Assembly: GCA_000226015.1 (NCBI GenBank)
Contig: JH153578.1
Location: 24,490 to 73,652, forward strand
DNA: 49,163 bases
DNA from: Mnemiopsis leidyi
Taxonomy: Eukaryota; Ctenophora; Tentaculata; Lobata; Bolinopsidae
Reading direction: 5' to 3'
Under the pieces are notes generated by a model, which did not search any database, was not told the origin of the DNA, and saw nothing but the letters and a program-made list of their open reading frames with translations. A program made the position numbers and the translations under genes. Of the stretch, positions 11,221-22,100 are shown one piece after another (the stretch's first letter is position 1; the number at the start of each line of letters is the position of its first letter).

Positions 11221-11408
11221 CAGTAAAACCTCGATTTATCGTGCCTCTATGAATTACCCTGTCCCTCGATTCATCGAGCCATCTCCCTTTCCCCCGATAT
11301 TTCTCAACACAGTAAAACCTCTATCTACCGTAGCCCTATTTTTCGGTTCCCTCGATTTACCGGGTCTTCCCCTTTCCCCGCGAACCCCGGTAAATAGAGG
11401 TTTGACTG
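11221..11408. mobile_element. pogo/Tigger-type MITE
   Basis: Left end CAGTAAAACCTCGATTTATC and right end GGTAAATAGAGGTTTGACTG are inverted copies of the CAGTnAAACCTC terminus typical of Tc1/mariner (pogo/Tigger) derivatives, flanked on both sides by TA, the expected target duplication. A second internal left-end copy starts at 11310. There is no transposase frame. It lies just upstream of MPP-B. Confidence 0.8.
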
Positions 11409-11432
11409 TATATATATATATATATATATATA

Positions 11433-11442
11433 NNNNNNNNNN
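11433..11442. other. assembly gap (10 N) within a TA repeat
   Basis: The ten unknown bases are bracketed by the same sequence: a TTGACTG end followed by a (TA)n run. The right flank repeats the left, so the gap may be a redundant contig edge and not missing DNA. Confidence 0.8.
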
Positions 11443-11540
11443 AGAGGTTGACTGTATATATATATATATATATATAATGTTAGATAGTTACTTAAAGTCA
11501 CTATCTTCTAACCCGGGATTGTGTAAAACAAGCTACATGT

Positions 11541-13307
11541 ATGAGAAAGCGGCTCCTGATGTTCAAGACATTAAAACAATGGACCGCAAATTTGACTGGA
11601 GCTGGCGAGACTAGTTCTCCTGAACACTTCCGTAATTTCTGGAATGAACACAAGGATTCTCAGTTATCCCCTACTGTGTTTTTCCAACAAGTTTTATCTA
11701 AACAACAGGTACAGTGACACATGAAACTTTCACTCAACATTCTTAATAAATGATTGCGACTTTCAGGATGACTGCTGACTGCTGACACGATAACAACCTT
11801 AACGTTTGGTTTTACAAATAATTTTGCATTGTCTTGTCTTTATCTTTGCTTTTATAACCATACCATATGAAGTTTACATTAAGGACGCCCGTTGAGAAGA
11901 ATTCTGACTCTGTCGTTACAGAAGCAGACTAGTATACATGACCATATGGCATCGCTCTCAGACGACGCAGCATACGACCTTGACCCGAGCTCAAAGCTGA
12001 GGTTTGTGTGCACATCCGACACACACAACCAAACAGACGGATACAACTTTCAAATTCCTGACGGAGATGTTCTTCTGCACGCTGGGGACTTTTCTCAGGT
12101 TTTCAGAGAGACTCACCTTTCCTAACAGGACAGTCATTTTTCAGAGACACAATTATTTGGGTTAGAATTTTAGGGCTTATACGACGTCATCTAATTCAGT
12201 TCCCTTCATTTTGAGATACGATTTAAGTCATCTCACAGGTAGGAGCTGAGAAAGAAGTGGAACATTTTGCGGACTGGCTAGATTCACTGCCTCACCCTTT
12301 TAAAATAGTCATTGCAGGTTTGCTGGAATCTAATGTCATCTGAGAATCACCCGTTTTAAATAGTAGCATGAGTATTGAAAGTAGCATGAGTATGATATTC
12401 ATCGAATATTATTCAATGCCGATTCATTGTCCACACAGGAAACCACGAGTTGACGTTTGATCCTGCCACTTCTGGGGACAACCCTCCAGGCTTACGAGAG
12501 AAGTTGATTAGTCGGTTAAAACAGAGCTGTACCTATCTAGAAGATAGCAGTGCTATAATCTTCGGCATCAAGATATACGGGTCTCCGTGGTAAGTCAATT
12601 TGTAAATGGAATCAAAGGCGTGTTAAACCTGCACAAACCTCTTTTGATGATAATCTCCGTACATGTTCTATCTTTTAACCTGGCATTGCGTTAGGCAGCC
12701 CTGGTTCGGTGGATGGGGTTACAACTTATCACGAGGAGAGGAATGTGCCGCCAAATGGCGGGAAATCCCTGATGACACTGACATCCTGATAACACATGGG
12801 CCGCCTATCGGTCATGGTGACAAGTGTAGAGGTGGCATCAGGGCCGGGTTGGTTTTGTATTTGTCATTTTGGGATTCAAACTTGTTTTTCAATTATTTAT
12901 TAATTTCGAATAAGAAACATTGATCTAATATCAAAATTACCCTTTTCAGTTGCGTTGACTTGTTGCGAGAGATACAGCTACGTGTCAAACCGAAATATCA
13001 CTTATTCGGACACATCCACGAGGGTAAGTCATACAATTGATTTCTGATATCCTAATTTCCATTAAATTCCCCAAGAAGTGAAAGTACTTCTCAGCAGCTG
13101 CTATTTATCTCTAACTCCCGCTGCTACTTTCTACTAGACGGAGGAGTGACGACAGACGGACAGACAACCTTCATTAACGCCTCCATGTGCACTATACGAT
13201 ATCGACCTGAGCAGTACCCCATTGTGTTTGACATGGACAGAAAGTCGGATCTCACTCAGCTTGAGTCTGCTCCTGAGAAGTGGAACCTTGCAGATCCTAG
13301 AAACTAA
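11541..13307 (+). CDS. MPPED2-like: MPP-B: MPPED1/2-type metallophosphoesterase, complete active site
   Basis: Predicted 323-aa protein in seven exons: 11541-11708, 11922-12098, 12239-12317, 12439-12589, 12695-12847, 12950-13023, 13138-13307 (972 nt). Motifs in order are FVCTSDTHN, GDVLLHAGDFSQ, IVIAGNHELTFD, THGPPIGHGD and GHIHEGG, followed by TTDGQTTFINAS. These are the diagnostic blocks of MPPED1/MPPED2 (the GNHELTFD wording is shared with them), including all Asp, His and Asn ligands of the two-metal centre. The histidine of GHIHE that mammalian MPPED2 replaces with Gly is present, so good activity is expected. Two in-frame ATGs exist; 11541 (MRKRLLMF) is the more upstream, 11559 the alternative. 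The start lies about 65 bases after a TA repeat and assembly gap, so the promoter is partly transposon-derived. Intron sites and phases equal those of MPP-C and MPP-D. Confidence 0.9.
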
Positions 13308-14662
13308 TGATGAGAATATATTAAGATTATGATCTGATGTTCAATTAAGTGATTATGTTATTGTTTTTTTATCGTTTATTGTTTGTAAGCTTAGTAAATA
13401 CGTGCTAGAGATTTATTTGATTTTATCAGCATTTCATTCAGGGTTCAATATTATGTTTTATTATACTGTAATATCCGTTTTTCTTATGCTTTTGAAGTAT
13501 TCTAGAAGTTTATCCAATGTATATAGAACGATGTACAGCTCTCAATCATTGAAAATTTAGAAGTAAACTATATACATTTTAAATTATTGAAACATTGTCC
13601 TGTATAATTTAGTGTTGCGAATTTTATTTTTCATTCATTCATTCATTCATGTATTATTTGTCAGAAAAATAATCTGTTGATCTCATGTACATCTACCTTC
13701 CTCACGTGTACATCTACCTTCCTTACGTGTACATCTACCTTCCTCACGTGTACATCTACCTTCCTCACGTGTACATCTACCTTCCTCACGTGTACATCTA
13801 CCTTCCTCACGTGTATGTTATTGTATCTCGATCAAGAGCGTACTACGAAATTCTCCAAACAAATGCTCAAGCAAAATTTTCTGTTTACACAAAATAGCAG
13901 CATTACCTTCATTACCTCATTTATGGCCTGAATTTGTTTAGTGTTGCTATTTGCTATAATTCTTGCAGAACTCAAAATTTCATCATAAGGGAAGTCGAAT
14001 GTTCTCAATTAGTAATCCTCTTCCTTTCAATGCAAGTAGTCTCTGATTAAATTTCTCCCTCATGGACATGGTAAGCAAATTTTACATTTAGTCCTTAATC
14101 TGACTGCAATCAATTTTTGTTTTGCAAAACTCCATTTGTCCTAATTAATTTTTGATGGGCAAATGTCAAATCAATGGGGAAGATACACTTGACCTTGCCA
14201 TTTTCGTCTCCCGAAGTGCTCAGTGATTGTTTAATTGACTATCAAAGCTCTTGAATAGATAAAGATAACCTGCAGTTATTTGCTGATTTTTCAAAGCCTC
14301 AAATACTGCAACTAACACAATTATCTTTCCGTTTTCTAATTTTGAACTGCTGTCGTTATCGTGTCTATAGAACTTAATTGTGACTTAATTTTTTAGCTAG
14401 AACTGGACTAAAATAATACTACCAAGTACAATACTACAATGGTCGTAAGAATTTGGGGGAGGAGGCGGAAATTTTTTCATCATCTGAAGAAGCGGATTAC
14501 GACCAATCAATTTCGTGAAACGCTTTGACGTGATCGAGAAAATTGCCGACTCGTCCCCATCAATTCTGATGTCTATTGATATTTTAATTAACAAAATGAC
14601 AAGCTGTTCAATTCAGTTGAGCAGTATTGAAGATGTGGTGCTCAAGGTGACGTGACCCAGTA
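13308..14662. other. intergenic between MPP-B and MPP-C
   Basis: No exon was seen. It contains a TTCA microsatellite at about 13632-13651 and the 21-base minisatellite described separately; the rest is AT-rich. Confidence 0.5.
13685..13816. repeat. 21-base minisatellite with repeated CACGTG
   Basis: About six copies of GTGTACATCTACCTTCCTCAC stand head to tail. Each junction makes a CACGTG E-box, except one that reads TACGTG, giving five E-boxes in about 110 bases. The open frames crossing it simply follow the 21-base (7-codon) period and are not genes. Confidence 0.9.
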
Positions 14663-17600
14663 ATGATAAAGAAATTGAAGAGAATTGTCTCAACCCGGAA
14701 GTCTGAGCCGGCGCTTTTTCCATATTTTGACGAGTTTTGGGGGAAGTACTTCAGTGAATACTCTTATGGCGTACCAACATTGTTTTACAGGTCGATTCTA
14801 AGTAAACAACAGGTTTGGAGGCAAATTCCGTTTTACATATAAACATATTTTGTTAATGATTACCTATCACAATATCAAGGTCTGTGTAGTAATACGTTTC
14901 TATTCCCTTTCCTTTATCTGAGTGAGGCTATGAGGGTGGCCGATGTCCTGCCAGAACATCGTGCCCCAGTACGTTGTAAGCCTGTGATTTTCCCCTGTGA
15001 CGTCCTGCTTCGTTAGGGTTTGGGTCAGAGTTAGAGTAAGGCTTAGGGTTTGGGTCGTGGGGGCAATATCTGCGGGACAAAATGTTGTGGGGCTAGATGT
15101 TCTGGGGCAGGACGACGGCTATGAGTTAGGCTATATCATCTCTAGAGACAAGATCGAGTAGACATGAGTACTCTCTATAACGACCACACATACAACGCTG
15201 CTACTAAAGTAAGATTTGTGTGCACATCCGACACACACAACCTCACGGACAGGGCCAACTTTCCTATACCTTATGGGGATGTGCTTCTTCACGCCGGAGA
15301 CTTCACTCAGGTACAACGTGCTTACTGCTTTATTGGAGATTGCATTTTTGCTCGAAATGCTGCAGTTTTATGACGAAGAAGAGTTGTGAGATAATTAGCT
15401 TTGTACATAAAAGAATCGTCTCAAAATTTATTCAAGCTTTTTATTTTCTGGATACAGCCGACCCTCAATTAATTTCAAGGCCATTAAAATTGAGAATTTT
15501 TCTGTGCTCATGATGGTTATGGTCATATTGATATAAGAAGCTAGCCTTTTGAGATAGCCTCTTCCCTCCAACTTGTCAGCTGAACATAACGTTTGCAGGG
15601 AGAATCACATCAAGTCGCACACTTTACTGATTGGCTGGACTCTCTTCCTCACCCCATAAAAATCGTCATAGCAGGTTACGCTTATATATGTATATATTAT
15701 TGTGCTATAGTACAGTATCAGTTTCTTTCTGATTCCTTCTGAATCCACTATAATAATTTACCATGTTTGGTATTTAATGTGATTCTTCGCTGATTTTTGC
15801 ATTTTAACAAGAATTGCGGCCGCTTTCACTATGTCAGGCGACCGCTGAATTTCCCGTATCAATTATCATGCCGTCGCTTATTGTAATCAAAATTCGCGAA
15901 ATAAGGAATCAAAATACGCAACCACTAACTCACTAACCACTCGTAATTTCGGTTAATTTTCATAGTTCTGGCTCTGCACGTGTAAATACAGACGCGCGAA
16001 TTAATGCAGCCGTTCAATGCATGATTTTAAAATTTCACGCTGCACGCGCAAAGTTTGAACACCATCGCGCGTTCTTTTCATTGTTAATTTATTTCAAATA
16101 TCTTAGTCTGTATGACGTCGTCATAATTATATTGTCTGTGCTACCTTAGTAATTTATTCAAAGTCATACTGCGTTGTGTTTATACTTTATACTAATAGCG
16201 TTATGTAAGTTTGTCGTTAAATAGATTTGTACCGTGTACGGAGCTGAGATTAAAATCGTGTTACATTAATCTTTTAATCTGTCAAATTTCGACAAATTAC
16301 TCAATAAAACTAAAGTTCTTAGAATTTTGATCATTTTTCTTGATGTGAGGCAAATATACATAAATTTCATAATGATTATGTATATCTGAAGTACATTCTG
16401 CGGCCTTGGGCAGTTAAAACCTATAATCGTATTTGTATACATGATAAGTTTGATAAAGGAGCGCGGAGTACGTACGTACGTACATACGGACACTTTTCGA
16501 GCTAATATTCCAAACTTACGCTGTCGATCGCCAACCCTTGTTTTGTACTTTTTGTGCACGTGCACAAAACGTATCAAAACAATCTTGCCATTTGGGCCCT
16601 TCGGGCCCAAATGGCAAGATACGGGAAAATATTTTAGATACAACTGCAGGACGCAGGTATCAGTGAATTTGAACAGCTGTAATTTTTGGTAACCGTAGCT
16701 TAAGGTTAAGCCTCCTTTAGGCAACCATGAGAAATTCCTGGATACTGGGATGTTCAGTGAGTTGGATGCAAGAAGCGTTGTCATACCTAGATTGGATAAA
16801 AGCTGCGTTTTTCTAGAGGACAGCACAGCGATTGTTTATGGAATCAGAATATTTGGATCACCGTGGTTAGTAGTATCATTTTCTGACTTCTGTTGTGTTT
16901 GATGTGACTTTTGTCATTGTGGGGCATGTCTGAATTGATAGTTTCTTTTTCAAATGCTAGAGATTTCTCGGGATGTCGGGATAAATGTCCAAGTCAACAT
17001 GAAATTGGTGTTGCACTTGTCTTATGTTCAAATGTAAAGTTTATAGGTAAGCTCTTTAAAATGCGATAGAATGTTATAAGTTAAAAACTACATTTAGGTT
17101 AAATATAAATTCTTCACGATCCAACAGGAGTTCTGAGTATCTTGGGGCCCAGAAATGGGGGTTTGAATTGCAGAGGGGGACACAAAGTGCAGTTAAGTGG
17201 TCGGAAATTCCATCTGACACTGATATCCTGCTTACACATGGTCCTCCCGTCGGACACGGAGATTTGTGCCTCAATGGCGTACGAGCAGGGTAAATATATT
17301 AAGTTTTATAGCCAGCCAGGATTAACTTGGAATCAATGTTGGTTCCTTCCAGTGAAAAGATCCGTAGGTTCTTAGCTGTATCTGTTGCAATTGGGTCTCA
17401 ACAATAGGTTGATATATTATTATGTCTAACTTTTTAATTATAAACTTATCTAATTTTGCCGTACAGTATTTATATTCTAAATTTCTTTCAGCTGTGTCAA
17501 TTTGCTCGAGCAAGTGCAAGTTCGCATAAAACCCAAATTTCACGTGTTGGGAGATTTGCAAGAGTGTAAGTAGACTTTGTTTTTTATAATCGCAAAAAAG

Positions 17601-18093
17601 TGTTTTTACAGGTAGGACGATTTTATGAATTTCGGCCTGAAGTATTTTTCGGTTGGAATCGATTTTTCTGCGTCCACAAATTTTTTGACCGAAACATCAA
17701 TTTCTTACCGAAAAATCAGTCTCTAGCCGAAAAAACATCGATATCAAAAAAAACATGGATATGTAGACTTTTAAATATCGGCTTTTAACCCAAACACAAT
17801 TTTCTGAACTTTGGACTGTGATTTCACAAAAAAAATTATTCATCACACATCATCCGTCAGCCTATGGTGTCACAACAGACGGACAGACAATATTTATCAA
17901 TTGCTGTATGTGTAATGAGAAGATGAAACCCGTGCAACATCCTGTGGTATTTGATATGGACAAGAAGTCAGAAGAAATGCTGCTCATGTCTTCGACACCC
18001 GCCTGGACTATATCTGATCCCCGACAACACCAGGACTATCTCTCCGTTTGTCGAATGTGTGGTTTTGATAATAGCCTGAAACGTATTAAATAA
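14663..18093 (+). CDS. MPPED2-like: MPP-C: MPPED-type paralog with degenerate GHxH motif
   Basis: Predicted 334-aa protein in seven exons: 14663-14812, 15146-15310, 15599-15674, 16721-16865, 17128-17289, 17492-17565, 17861-18093 (1005 nt, all phases match MPP-B). The N-terminal metal motifs are intact: FVCTSDTHN, GDVLLHAGDFTQ, AGNHE and THGPPVGHGD. The last block, GHIHEG in MPP-A and -B, reads GDLQES here, losing both histidines while splice sites and frame stay intact. One of these histidines normally binds metal, so weakened or lost catalysis is expected. The C-terminus is extended by about 25 residues beyond the family end and carries an added CRMCGF segment. Exon 1 ends SKQQ as in MPP-B. 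Introns 1 and 3 hold a MITE and hairpin-rich sequence. It could still bind nucleotide, as MPPED2 does. Confidence 0.85.
14937..15119. mobile_element. MITE with telomere-like core in MPP-C intron 1
   Basis: Termini GCCGATGTCCTGCC...AGAACATC (about 14938-14968) and the reverse complement near 15088-15119 (ATGTTCTGGGGCAGGACGAC) form imperfect inverted repeats of about 30 bases. The core contains degenerate TTAGGG and TTTGGG units. There is no coding frame. Confidence 0.75.
16550..16620. repeat. palindrome and strong hairpin in MPP-C intron 3
   Basis: Positions 16550-16569 are a perfect 20-base palindrome centred on CACGTG. Positions 16582-16599 and 16603-16620 are perfect 18-base inverted repeats (arm ATCTTGCCATTTGGGCCC) around a TTC loop. 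Together they suggest the middle or end of an unidentified foldback element; the surrounding 15.8-16.7 kb is otherwise unassigned. Confidence 0.9.
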
Positions 18094-19173
18094 AAAATGT
18101 GTATTGCATGATCATTTGTAAAATTTATAACAACAATGTATTTAAATGTAGTAGGTACATTATCTAATGTACATTGTCATGTTCAAGTCGTGACCCATAC
18201 ATGTTTTTGCCGTGAAAATCTGTTTTTTCTGCTGTTTCAACATTTCATCGGATTCAACAGAATTATTTAAGTAATGGTGATTGTATTTATACAATTTTTC
18301 CCATATTGAAAAGTTAAAACTTGAATGCTTATTTGGAAAGAAATGATAATGAAATGTGTAAATCAAAGTTATCCTATCATAAATTGAGGGCTGGTGTGGA
18401 TAATTCTGTGACTTTTTTTATTTTTTACACCTGTAACCAGGCTTTTACAGTTGCACTGAAGGGGCAATTTGAGGATTCAATATCGGCTGAGTCGACCGAA
18501 GAAGATTGCATAGGCAAATGCCCGGCCCATAGCTCACTCCTCTAGGGTTCGTGGATCTTGGAATCGAATCCCCTACCTGCTGCATAGGAGGTCGGGATAG
18601 ATACCACTATACCACCAACTCATTTATTGACAATTGTTTCAGCATGGTACATACCTTGACATTTGTCCTATTGATCATGATCATAATTAATTCACAAATT
18701 ATTCTGAATTTTTCAATATTATAGAAAAGGGGTACCATGAGACTCTTATCTTGACCCGACTCCAATTCCTGACATTTACCCCATGGTCAATGGTCAACAT
18801 TTTGACCTTATTAGCCCGACACCTTGACCCAGGTCAATATATCAAAATTTAAAAATTTTTCATGTCAATTTATCACAAAGCATAGTAATGAATACAAAGT
18901 AGGTACACTGATGAGTTAATGCATGACCTTAGAAATTACTATGTATATCACTCATTTGATGCAATTGGAGTTGAGGAATTAATAAGATACTGCTTGAAAA
19001 TAACAATTTTAAATCGCTTTTCGAGAAAATTACTGTAAACAAAGATGATCATGAATTTTTCAAATTGAGTTGGTAAATCAGCAGTGTACCGAAATCATTA
19101 ATTTGTTAACGATCCTCAAAAATGATATGAATATTTGAAGAATCCTTCAACGACAGGCATCAGTTTCCGTTGG
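18094..19173. other. intergenic between convergent MPP-C and MPP-D
   Basis: This is the 3' region of both genes. It holds a tRNA-derived SINE at 18431-18619; otherwise no feature was recognised. AATAAA overlaps the MPP-C stop (about 18089), too close to be its main polyA signal. Confidence 0.5.
18431..18619 (-). mobile_element. tRNA-derived SINE, copy 1
   Basis: Read on the minus strand, the head has an A box (GGTGGTATAGTGGTAT) and B box (GGGATTCGATTCC) of tRNA type, followed by a body. The same head and body recur at 46459-46694: shared blocks are CCAGGCTTTTACAGTT, CGGCTGAGT, GACCGAAGAA and ATTGCATAGGCAA. The body of copy 1 is about 45 bases shorter. No poly(A) tail was seen. Confidence 0.8.
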
Positions 19174-22100
19174 TTAGTCGCTTGACTTATATTCAACATG
19201 AGGATTCTTCATTCTTGGGTCTATGAGGTTCCACTCAGGGGTAGCAGACTCGAGGATAGTTTCGTCAGATTTCTTATCCATGTCAAACATCATGGGGTAT
19301 TCAATGGGTCTGTCTGTTATCGAGCATGTACACGGGTTGATGAATACTGTCTGTCCATCAGTTGTTATTCCCCTTGCTGAAATAAAATTCAATGGTAATA
19401 TGAAAGTGCTGGATTAATTAGTAATTTTTAATTAGTAATGAAGTCTTGGTAGTTACAAGCTTATAAGGTTTTAGTTTATACCCAAAAATCAAACTAAAAT
19501 GCCCAAGGTCCTACCTTCGTGAACATGCCCGAATACATGATATTGAGGCTTAATCCTCAGTTGAACTTCTTGCAGCAGGTCCACGCTCCTGATGAAAAAT
19601 GTTAGATCACATTATCGCACTCCTTAAAACACTTCAGCTCAGGCTGTTTTGTTGGCTTGCAGTGCAATTCTTGGCAATCCAAGAAAGCGTAACACGTTTG
19701 AAACCCGATAGAAATGGTTGAATTATGTAGCTTGAATAATGCTTCAACATATGTAAAATCTTCAATATATGAGCAACAGCCAACCGTATAGAATTTTTTT
19801 CCTGAATTAGAAGAATATAAAGCTGAGCCATAAAAACACCGTACACTATACACTATAGCCCTGTGATTGATTTAAACGACTCACCCTAATCTAACGTTCA
19901 AGTGCCTATGACTACTATCCCCATGTCCGATTGGAGGTACATGGGTCAGAAGAATATCCGTGTCAGTGGGGACTTCCTGCCACTTGGTCACGCACCCTTC
20001 CCCTCTTTCCATATTGAAGGCAACATTTCTACTGTTAGCTAAGTCAGGAACCCTAGAAGCAAAAAATCATCACACTTTTTTTCGCATTGCTTGGTCTGAT
20101 AGTTTTGCTAAATAGTGATTGGTTAATTATCACAAAATAATTACAAAAGTTATATTTCCGCGACTACTTTTCTCCATCAAAAGTTATAATTACTATTGAT
20201 ATTAAGTTAATTTTTAGTATTAATAGTATAAATATTAAATATTAGTATTGATATTAGTATTAATATTAGCATTGATATTAAATTGATATTTTAGGAAAAT
20301 CTGTTTATGAACTTACCATGGGGTCCCAAAAATTTTGATGCCGTTGATCACAGCGGAGCTGTCCTCCAAATAGGTGCAGCTTTTCCGCAACCTAATTATG
20401 GCTTTTTCTCTGATGTTTTTCTCTGGTGGAACTATCCTTCTTTCAGCCATAACTGGGTCCAATGCTATGTCACTGTTTCCTAAAGAGTAATTTTTGTTGT
20501 TCAAAAATTACAAAGTGATTTAACATCTTTGTATCTAGATGTTAATTTCAACCTCTTCTGTGCAGTTAGATGGATTTATTGCGTGTTCTACTGCAATAGG
20601 CTTTAGTTGTTTGCTCTAACATCAATCTAAAAACAGGTACCTGCAATAACTATTTTTATAGGGTAGGGTAAGGAGTCTAACCAGTCGGCAAACTGATTGA
20701 TTTTAGCAAGACCACCTCCGTCCCCGACCTGCAAAATTAGGTGTTTAATTGGAAGGTGGTTTAAACTTTTTAAATAATGATTTATGATCAATAAGTGGGA
20801 GGAAGTTTCAGTAAAAATGTTATAGCTCATTGTTTTTATATTTTTGGCTGGATATAAAATCATTGTAAAACCTCAATACTTTAACATTAATATAGTAAAC
20901 TTGTTATTGATAAGTTGAAAGTACTTGAGAAAAGCTCCCGGCATGCAGAAGAACATCGCCTTTCGGCATAGGATAGTTAATATGGTTGGTTACACCATGT
21001 GTATCAGATACACAAACGAATCTCAGTTTCGTAGCGGGGTCATAAGTGGCGTTGTTGTAAAGTGTCCCATTAATAATCCGGTCTTGTCTCTGCAAATGAT
21101 AGAATGTTAAGGTATACCTATTAATGAAACAAATTTTTTAATGAAACAAATTTTAATATTAACACCGCAATCAATCATATAATATAATTCTTCCCCAGTC
21201 TCAATACATAAAATTGACTGACCAGAGTACCGGTGCGGGACTCTCGTGCTGTCGGCTTATGATCGCCCCTAAATACTCTGATCAGCAAATTCCATGTAAA
21301 TTTACCACGCCAATAAGCACAACTAACTCATCGTTAAACATATCACAATATATTTATATTGAAATATTATTATAATACTTATCATCAAGCACCACTATGT
21401 ATGATGATGTGTACCTGGGTCTAGTTCTACTAAAATAAAATATAATGTACTACACAATATCTATAATTAAATGTATTCGCGGCTGCACACGCACAAAATA
21501 TTTTCTTGTCACATTAGCTATAGGAAAAATGTTTACACAAAGTTAGATAAAGTTTGTTAGGCCTTATCTCTATGGCATATTTCTCCGCTAAATATAAAGT
21601 AATAACTCTCTGGGTCTTCACTGGCCCTTCTCCTCATTTCCGCCACTAGTGCTCTGTGTTTTGCCCGCTCTTCGGGCGATCTGTCCGGTTGAACATAAAC
21701 CTTGCGATGTACTGAAGATTTTCTTAAGTTCTTAGCTTTGAGCAAAATCCTGTGAACGGTTTCCGAGTTGCGAAGACAAACTTTGACGGGTCTGTTCGTG
21801 TCATCTGACTGCTCCCCAATCCGCACAGCTTCAAAACTCGGTTTCTCCTCCACATCCTCAAACAAACTCGATATCTTACCGTCAAGATCCTCAGATTCCT
21901 CCTCTGATAATCCGAACACAACGACATTCCTTGATCGATCTTCATCAGTGACTGCTTCTTGTACAACTTTTTCAGCGTTTGTTCTGACAAAACTGGTACT
22001 GAGTCCTTGATTGTTCTCGATACAACTTGACTGTAAGATCGAATTCCCTTGTCAACTGCCGTGTCAACAACACTGGACATTTCCTCAAGTTGACCTGCCT

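Noticed and set aside
13685-13816. CRISPR-like array or a repetitive protein (TSTFLTC repeats)
   Set aside because: The units are contiguous with no unique spacers, the genome is animal, and the frame exists only because 21 is divisible by 3.
15005-15055. True interstitial telomere tract
   Set aside because: The TTAGGG-like units are few and degenerate and lie between MITE terminal repeats.
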